In this document: positions 57,082-64,000 of the stretch, piece by piece
How positions within the stretch are numbered: the first letter of the stretch is position 1
Layout of the letters: each line of letters starts with the position of its first letter
The notes under the pieces: generated by a model
Told to the model about the DNA's origin: nothing
The model's database searches: none
What the model saw: the letters and a program-made list of their open reading frames with translations, nothing else
Position numbers and translations under genes: made by a program
NCBI GenBank assembly: GCA_037179385.1
Contig: CM074195.1
Location: 25,311,087-25,375,086 of the forward strand
DNA length: 64,000 nucleotides
From: Holothuria scabra
Lineage: Eukaryota > Echinodermata > Holothuroidea > Aspidochirotida > Holothuriidae
Reading direction: 5' to 3'

Positions 57082-57256
57082 CTAAAAGTGCCAGGTTGAC
57101 TGACTTTGGCTTTGGAGGACAAAGAATACACACAGCTGTAATCTTCCCCAGTGTGCCCTCGGAACCAAAAAGAAAAAAAAGCTTTTTTAGATTGTAACCA
57201 GAATTTTCTTTACGTAAGGAATACAAGCCATCAAAATTCTCTCCATCAGCTAAGAC
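57082..57256 (-). CDS. D2HGDH: D-2-hydroxyglutarate dehydrogenase, internal exon
   Basis: A 175-nt exon after a TTTGTCAG acceptor, ending in TTAG|GTAAGA. It encodes [57 protein letters not shown]. The GSEGTLG FAD-binding motif, the YSLRK.N.GY block and the ILCPPKP block are diagnostic for the FAD_binding_4 part of D2HGDH. One extra Phe lies before GSEG, next to A/T homopolymers. It ends in phase 1, which agrees with the phase of the 50.4-kb exon; about 55 residues expected between them in the family were not found. Upstream exons are not in the window. Confidence 0.85.
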
Positions 57257-58016
57257 CTGACAAAGTATTGTGTGTCATTAGGTGTATTATTTGATATCTT
57301 ATATGTATTTGTAATCATAATTGTCAAATTTGATCGAGCTCATACTTGTAACATGAACTTTTTGTTTTTCATAGGAACACTTTACTGTCAGGAACTAATG
57401 CAATGGAAGCCTTCATTTCTATTCCAGCTGATCATAAGAAAAATTTGACACATTTGAATACATTTCAATGTGAAAATTTAAGTTGTTATTGGTCCAAGCC
57501 GTCGACAAGATTTTCAAATCGGGGCTTTTTGAATGTCGGCGAAAAGTCTCACTCCTTAGATAACATTATGTAACAACAACGTGGTAACTTTTCAGGTTCA
57601 ATAGAATGGGGTCTACCCGATGTTCCCAGGGTTCAATATTTCCACGGTTTAATGATCCCAGCTGTCATATTGTTTCAATGGTTGTTGATGATTATGAGGT
57701 TTGCAGTTCCCAGTGATCAATATACCCAGACACGTGTTCAAAATGATTCAAGCATTTCAAATGGAACATATTGTCATGAGGAAAAATACATGTCACGTTT
57801 AAATCACCTTCAGAAAATACGAACATGTTCCTTAAAGTGTTGACGAAAAAGCAGGTTACATTGAAATTTTTAAACAATCAATGATGTTGCTCGGATACGA
57901 TTTAGTAAAGAACCTCACATTTGTTTTGTTAAATATCTTCAAGAAAGGTTGTTAAAGGAATGGCGCAGTCAAGTGGCCCTTAACTAAGCACCTCTTGTTG
58001 ATAAGAGCCTGCATAT

Positions 58017-58024
58017 TTTAAATG
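58017..58024. repeat. 8-bp target site duplication, left
   Basis: TTTAAATG, matching TTTAAACG at 61,298-61,305 in 7 of 8 positions. Confidence 0.7.
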
Positions 58025-58037
58025 CAGTGTTGCAATG

Positions 58038-58235
58038 ACACGAGTCAAAAATGTGACTCGAGTACCAAAATCACAGGACTCGACTCCACTCGACTCAAGT
58101 CACCACCAGCCAAAGACTCGAAGTGACTCGAGTCATCATAAAATAAAATTCAAAAGACTCGACATGATTCGAGTCACACAAGTGAATGACTCGACTTTAC
58201 TCGAGTCTTTATCCACAATGACTTGAGCCACATCC
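58038..58235. promoter_or_regulatory. Left subterminal GACTCGAGTC cluster
   Basis: About ten ACTCGAGTC / GACTCGAC half- and full-palindromes in 200 bp just inside the hAT terminus. Inferred transposase-binding cluster. Confidence 0.55.
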
Positions 58236-58384
58236 GAGAGTAATAAAACAGAAACTAAAATTTGTTGTCATCATCAGACGCAAACCAACGGCAACTCATT
58301 ACTGCTTTATCCAGTTCTGTATGTGTTCCTATTTGTACGTAGGGGATCCTAACATGCAGCTCTGCTTAACATGTGAAACGCCAT

Positions 58385-59770
58385 CAATTTCACGGGATAC
58401 CTCCACCTGTATTCAACTGTATTCACCTGTGTGCCACCTGACTAAGCAGGTGGCTGACGGGGAAGGGAGTCACAGACTCATGTAATCCCCCATTAGATGC
58501 TTCAAGCGATCTTTAGTGAGGAAGGACTTGAACATGTTGGTAGAGTAATTATCGACAGAATCAGGTGGTAACTTATTCCAAGCGTTGATGACCCTTCTTG
58601 TGAAGAAGTAATTCCTTGTATTTAGTTTACAATGACTCTTACATATCACGTGGCTGTGCCCTCAGGTAACTCTGTACCCCTTTTTAAAAAGACTCCTGGA
58701 ATTTATTTCTTCGAAACCCTTAATAATATGAAAGGTTTCAATGAGATCTCCCCTAAACCGTCTCATTAGTAATGACACAAATCCAACATCATCAAGTCTC
58801 TGCTCATAAGGCAAATGACGAACACCATGTACCTTACCTGAGAACTTCCTCTGAACCTTTTCGAGCAGATTAATATCTTGCCTTAAATGAGAATTCCATG
58901 CTGGACTACAATATTCCAAGACAGGACGAACTAGAGACTTATACAATGGAAACAGGATCTCTCTATTTTATAAATTCAAGTTTCAACTCAATATGCCAAG
59001 TGCTTTGTTTGCTTTCTTAACTATTTCACAAACATGTCCACCTGGTTTCAAGGACTTATGCACAATGACACTAAGGTCTTTTTTCTCATCTTTTGCATGC
59101 AAAGTCTTTCCTCATTATTCCTCCCAATATGAAGAACTCTTTATTTATCTACAATAAATAAAATTTGCCAGTCCTGCGACTATTTCTATAAAGAAGCCAA
59201 ATCCTGCTGCACACAAGCAAGATCACCTTCCTTTTGAACTTTTGAGAACAACTTAGTATCATTTGCAAAATTTAATGATGCTTCCACCTATGTTGTCATG
59301 TATGTTATTGATAAAAACTGTAAACAGAACAGGTCCTTAAACTGATCCTTGAGGTGCACCGCTACAAACACGTGACCAATCAAAAATGCTACCGCCAAGT
59401 TGCACTCTCTGCTTCCTTTTAGACAACCAATTATGCCCTAATCTACTTACTTATTGGACCAGACACCCCATGGGCCTGCAGCTTAGCAATAAGACGAAGA
59501 TGAGGAACCTTGCCAAATGCCTTTTGAAAGTCTATGTATATAACATCAACAGGAAAACTATGATCGACAAATTCAGCCACCTCCATAAAAACGACTAGCA
59601 ACGTTGCATAGGCACGATTTGCCATTCATAAAACCATGCTAGAAGTCACTGATTAATTTGTAAACATACAGGTGGTTAACCGATTCATCCCTGATAAAAG
59701 ATTCCATCACTTTGCAAATGTGAGAAGTGAAACTTTTTAATTTTGCGTTTAGAGGGTCAGGAAGTCATTT
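58385..59770 (-). pseudogene. Broken LINE (CR1/jockey-like) reverse transcriptase, 3' half
   Basis: In minus-strand order: CKVMESFIRDESVNHL, VDVIYIDFQKAFGKVPHLRL (motif with catalytic Asp), CSGAPQGS near 59,350, YKSLVRPVLEYCSPAWNSHL, DINLLEKVQRKFSGKV and RGDLIETFHIIKG. After a TGA at 58,662 the same frame continues with GHSHVICK, TRNYFFTRRVINAWNKLP. Stops and shifts are numerous (for example GKVP for DKVP). It is nested in the hAT element. Confidence 0.75.
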
Positions 59771-60171
59771 GGCTCATCAAAGACCCTTTGCCAGAGGGAA
59801 CGTGTATGAACACCCGCGAACTTCACCCTCTCTTTTTGGCTAGTGCTCAGAGGTAACGAGGCATTATTGTACTTATCACTCCCATTCCAGCTCCCTGGAC
59901 AGCATTTAACGTCCCCATTCAACGGACGTGAGCGTATCCCCAGACTTTAGCCACTTTCCCAAAGGCTGGGTAAGTTGGGGGTTACCTGCTCTTCACCACT
60001 GCTCAAAACGTGAACAGTGCAAACAGACAACTTCCTGAGTCGGACAACTTCCTGAAACGGACAATCCAATACCCAATTTTGTAATTCACCAACTTTTAAC
60101 CCCTCAGGGTCACTGTGAGCAGCCATGCTGCACAAGCTAATTTTTAGACCCCAGAAAATTTCAAAGTAGTG

Positions 60172-60243
60172 TAACAGGGATTTGATCCGTGGACCTTCAA
60201 CATGCAAGGCAGTACGCTCAAACCACCTTGCCAATTCCACCCC
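60172..60243 (-). mobile_element. tRNA-like SINE head inside the hAT element
   Basis: The minus strand reads GGCAAGGTGGTTTGAGCGTA, CTGCCTTGCATGTTGAAGG and GGATCAAATCCCTG (good B box). tRNA-like but with no closing acceptor stem. The open frame across it is not a gene. Confidence 0.55.
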
Positions 60244-61104
60244 GACTTACTGGCCTATAATATCCAGGATTACGTTTGGTTCCCATTTTGAAAATGTGTA
60301 AAACGTTGCTAACTAAGAGTCTCCAAATATGTGGTACTACGGAACGCGTACAACAAACATTTCGAAGCTGAGTGCCCTGAGTGTAGTACTAGTGGTACGG
60401 TGCCAGTGGAAACATTTATACTTCCCTAGCCTTCAGTGCCTAGCCTAGTATACTTCGCTCCATAGAATCTGATAGACTATGCTCCGAATACCTAATACAC
60501 GTCGAAGCAAAGTACCAATGGAGAGTAGTGGTGTAGGACCTGATAGATGACTGATTTACCTCGCCTCTGTACTAGTATGTGGTATTTTGACTTGAAGTAG
60601 CTGAACTTGTGACGAACAAAATTTCAACTCCATGCAGGCCTATTCATTTGGTAATATCTGTAATTGGTATGGAGGATTTAGATTAACAAAATCAGTTTGT
60701 TTATTGGAAAGCCTGTGGCTGCTGATGAACCACAGTTTAGGCCTATTACCATTATCACTTGTTTACATAACATTGGGACCTTAGCGTTGTGTAACTGTTA
60801 GCAATGGTGTTTATATGTTCGCAGCAAGATTAATAGGGTGTATCGTAGGTCTATATGATGATGTTATGTGAGGAAGCATACTGTCTAGTTTGTGTTGTGG
60901 ATGTATGGCTTGAGACTAAATAAAGGCTTTATAGTGTAGTGTATGAGTCAATGTATTTCATTATATCTGAGTGTTCTTGTATGAAAAACATGTTATTAGA
61001 CCTAGATGAATTATGTCACTGCTCAATGTGTAAAGATTAATGTAGTACTAACTTGTAGATAATGTGTGTATTCCAGTCTTTACATTTAGGGTTGTGAAGT
61101 CAAA

Positions 61105-61290
61105 ATACTGAAGTGACTCGAGTCAGAAGACCACTCGAAGCTTTTGAAAGACTCGAAGTGACTCGCCTGAAGCTGAGGAAAGACTCGACAGACTTGACTC
61201 CACTAGAATTGCTAAAACTCGACATGACTCAAGACGCGACACCTTGTGACTCGAGGTGACTTGTGACTTGACATCAAGTGACTCAATTAC
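61105..61290. promoter_or_regulatory. Right subterminal GACTCGAGTC cluster
   Basis: Repeats of GACTCGAAGTGACTCG, GACTCGACAG and TGACTCGAGGTGACTTG mirror the left cluster. Confidence 0.55.
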
Positions 61291-61941
61291 AACACTGTTT
61301 AAACGGCGATGCTTTGATATAATTGCTATTACAACCAGGGTACATACACTCTCATATTTTCCAACAAAATAATTATTTAAATCACACTATACAAAGGTTT
61401 CACTTCTCTTGTTTGACATCCAACCCCGATTTTCTGGCAGTGACCTACAGTAACCCCATCCTAACAGTGACCTTCAGATACATTTGTCAAAACATGGGAC
61501 CATCACAATAGTTGTAACAGAGAGCTGAGACACACTGTGCACATGCTATTGTCCTAACTGATGACAGGTATTGCCCATTGCCCTAACCTTACCCGACCCG
61601 CTAATAGCAACTTAGGAAAAAGGATTAGGCGACTTTTCGATTTGTTAGGGGAAGCCCTTCTGTTGGCTTGGCACAGCTTTTAATTGTGTCATAAATGGGT
61701 TACTTTCGATATTACAAGTTTTCAGGAGTCAGGATGAGGTTATATCTGCCAGGAATTTGAGCTGTACAGAGTTAAGAGGATCAGTTATGGTTGGAGTTTT
61801 ACTAAATTCTGATTTTTTTCCTCCATGCTACACATTTAAAGGCAAATATTGTGTTTGCTTTCACAAAAACATTCATAGTTTTCAAATCAACGCCTATGGA
61901 TGTAGACATAATTCTATCTTACAGATAGAAATTCAGTTGTT

Positions 61942-61969
61942 TTACTGTCCATGACGTCATGGACAGTAA
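61942..61969. promoter_or_regulatory. Perfect 28-bp palindrome centred on TGACGTCA
   Basis: TTACTGTCCATGAC is followed immediately by its complement GTCATGGACAGTAA. The centre TGACGTCA is the consensus CRE (CREB/ATF site). Fourteen perfect pairs with no loop are unlikely by chance; it could be a protein-binding site or a minimal insertion. Confidence 0.7.
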
Positions 61970-63584
61970 TTCAGGCACGGTTCTCATTTTCGAGGGGCAG
62001 TTCTTTTGTCCAATGTTTCTTGATTCTCAGTGAGTGGTTTGCTCTACAATTGAGCTCATTATGTAGAGTGAGTCATGTAGACGGGAACCTGACAGTGCTT
62101 CATGGTCACTTTTGATTATGATATGGCCTAAAATGAGTGGTTTTTAATTAAGCATTTATCTATTTTATTGTTTTGGAACAGAATACTTGAGTAAGTCAAA
62201 TATGAAAAAAGTTTGTGCGCAAGTTGATGGTATATCGTTTACTGTACAATATACCTATGTATTAAAGAGTAGAAAATTCCTCAGATGTGTTGGGAAATAC
62301 CTTTCTAAATTCAAATTAATAATTTTTTCAAATGGCGTAAATTTTGTAATAAAATTTCCTTTATTAAATTAAAAGAGATTTATTTGAAATTGCTTTCTGG
62401 CAAAAACCAGTTAATCCGCAGTCAGGACGCTAGCATCCGTACACATTAAACTTGATCATCACACAACGGCCACATTTTACTTGTAGTATATCGCTTACAG
62501 TGTCGCTAAAGGCTAACAAGCTAAAGAGCATTGTGGTATCGAGGCTTTGCAATTACGTCACGGAACCACCATGCTGGAGGATATTCATGCCAAATACACG
62601 TGGCTTTGTGCCGAACGCACTGCACAGAGTGCATTGTGATATGCACGGTGTGTACACATTCAACGAGCAAGCGCGCCCAGTGTGGTTTACTACGTAGTTA
62701 CATGTACTCCAACATGGCCGCCGGAGAGTATTATGACGTCATGTGAAAAGCCTCTATTCTGGCAGACAAACTGCACCGTCGTATCTCGCATGTGCTTGTA
62801 GTTCGGAGAAACAGCCATAACATTTATGTACGCATCTGGGCATATATATAGCTTTAACCTAAGAATTTGACGTTAGAACTTTTGTTTTATTTCTCTCTTG
62901 GAAGCAGCTACGTAAGGCTTAACTAAGGTGGGAAAACGCTAGGTGTATCTTGAGAAGTGCTATCATCACACGTACGGTAGCGACAATCTACGTATAGGAC
63001 GTTAGTGCAGTCTGATCAGTCAATGTATATAGTAAGTTTCAGTTATACATAGCTTATGTTGGATCTAGCAGTTGGGGAAAATACATTATCACCCTGTATG
63101 TTTTTGCATAAAAATTTGGACTTAGCGGCTAAAATCGACATATTTTGCAAGAAAGTTGTTACATTTTGGAAACTAATGTAAGTTTAGGTCAAAATTTCCA
63201 AACGGATTGTAATATACGATAATTGTTTACCCTTCACGTCAAAAGTTTGTTTGAAATACAACAGGTCCGTCGTCAAATCAAGCAAAAGCTAAAGCTTCAC
63301 GGCGGCCGTGCAATCTTGCTACGTCTTTTTGGTTCGAATGTTGGCGACCAATTTTCCCATGATCCTCTGTTTATGTAAGCTAAATATAGGAAGTCCGTTT
63401 GCATAGCAATACACCCAAAGGCCCACTGCACCGCTGCTTGTGAATATTATCAATTTCAGAATGGTGGTCATTCTCAGAACTAGCATAGGGGTAAAGGGTC
63501 AATACTGTTCTTTTTGTCTGCACTGAGGGGTACCATAAGCCTTTTTATCTTCTCTCAAGGAGGAAATGCATCGCCACCCTGGTG

Positions 63585-63680
63585 AAGGGTCTAAGAGGAG
63601 GGGAGGGGTGGGGAGTTTGAATATTGTTGGTTTTGGACGGTGTCTAGATGTAAAATGGTGCAATATTTTTGCCTTATACC
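63585..63680. repeat. G-rich dispersed repeat, copy 2
   Basis: GGGTCTAAGAGGAGGGGAGG followed by TGTCTAGATGTAAAATGGTG and CAATATTTT, parallel to the copy at 11,230-11,385. Confidence 0.5.
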
Positions 63681-64000
63681 AAAGTTTCTTTAAGCTTGAT
63701 TGAAGCAAAATTAGGGAAAACGTGTCAGACCATGGGAGAAATGCATGAAATTCGGACGTAGTGGGTAATTTTACAAAACCGCCAGGACACCGGCACTAAA
63801 CAATAAAAAGAGGAGGTGTCCTGGTAAAACCTGGTAACCCTACCTGCAAAGCAATTGTGAGTACTGTAGGCACCATATTTTGCGACTTCCGGTTGATCAC
63901 TGCCGTTACATCGGAATTTCATGACTCATTCATGTGTATCATGAGATTGCGATTCGAAAGTAAGGAAGGATTGATATCAACCACAAGCAACCAACACAGT

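Larger units (their letters stand above)
58025..61297. mobile_element. hAT-type transposon with GACTCGAG-rich ends, 3,273 bp
   Basis: It opens CAGTGTTGCAATGACACGAG and closes with the inverted partner GAGTC/ATTACAACACTG (GTGACTCAATTACAACACTG). The flanks are an 8-bp duplication with one mismatch. Both subterminal regions are packed with GACTCGAGTC-like palindromes (58,038-58,235 and 61,105-61,290), as expected for transposase-binding clusters in hAT elements. The interior has a broken LINE and a SINE and no transposase, so it is non-autonomous. Confidence 0.8.
61306..64000. other. Non-coding 3' part of the window
   Basis: No recognisable coding sequence. It holds a 28-bp palindrome (61,942-61,969), a second TGACGTCA near 62,732 and a G-rich repeat (63,585-63,680). 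Upstream D2HGDH exons, expected on the minus strand here or beyond, were not recognised. Confidence 0.6.

Noticed and set aside
59947..60240. 97-codon minus-strand frame
   Set aside because: It overlaps a tRNA-like SINE head and shows no domain.

Overview
The window is eukaryotic nuclear DNA, AT-rich, mostly non-coding and heavily loaded with transposable elements. The mix of DIRS-like and Penelope-like retroelements, tRNA-derived SINEs, hAT and piggyBac MITEs, intron-split genes and frequent AGGCCTA-type words suggests a marine invertebrate, possibly a deuterostome such as an echinoderm. That assignment is inference only.

1-23,450: a very large inverted duplication. Bases 1-9,451 reappear reverse-complemented at 14,001-23,450 with roughly 1-3% mismatch where I compared them (paired coordinates sum to about 23,447-23,461). 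The right arm starts at the first base after a 100-N gap (13,901-14,000), and 9,452-13,900 is unmatched spacer. I read this as either two haplotypes joined head to head at a scaffold gap or a real palindrome. The arms hold no confident host gene, only repeats and decayed retroelement pieces (a pol-like fragment and a GIY-YIG fragment).

23,451-41,441: a minus-strand gene for a type I membrane protein with three Ig-like domains (23,989-25,119), interrupted by one in-frame stop, and a decayed relative of its third domain at 37.0-37.3 kb. Between and after them lie a complete hAT-type insertion with a perfect 8-bp target duplication (27,244-29,277), SINEs, a tandem repeat block, a LINE 3' end followed by a 300-bp TGTA microsatellite, and a piggyBac-type MITE (40,792-41,050).

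41,442-57,256: three minus-strand exons of a D-2-hydroxyglutarate dehydrogenase (D2HGDH) gene. The last exon carries an in-frame stop 18 codons before the conserved end, and one expected internal exon was not found. The intron between the two downstream exons holds a degenerate DIRS-like tyrosine-recombinase retrotransposon with inverted terminal repeats (42,927-50,139). A Penelope-like element (about 47,316-49,900) sits inside its 5' region and carries a candidate hammerhead ribozyme just downstream of its reverse transcriptase ORF.

57,257-64,000: non-coding except a 3.27-kb hAT-type insertion (58,025-61,297) that contains a broken LINE and a SINE, then a 2.7-kb tail with a perfect 28-bp palindrome centred on a CRE-like core. 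No real tRNA or rRNA gene, CRISPR array or prokaryotic-type operon was seen.
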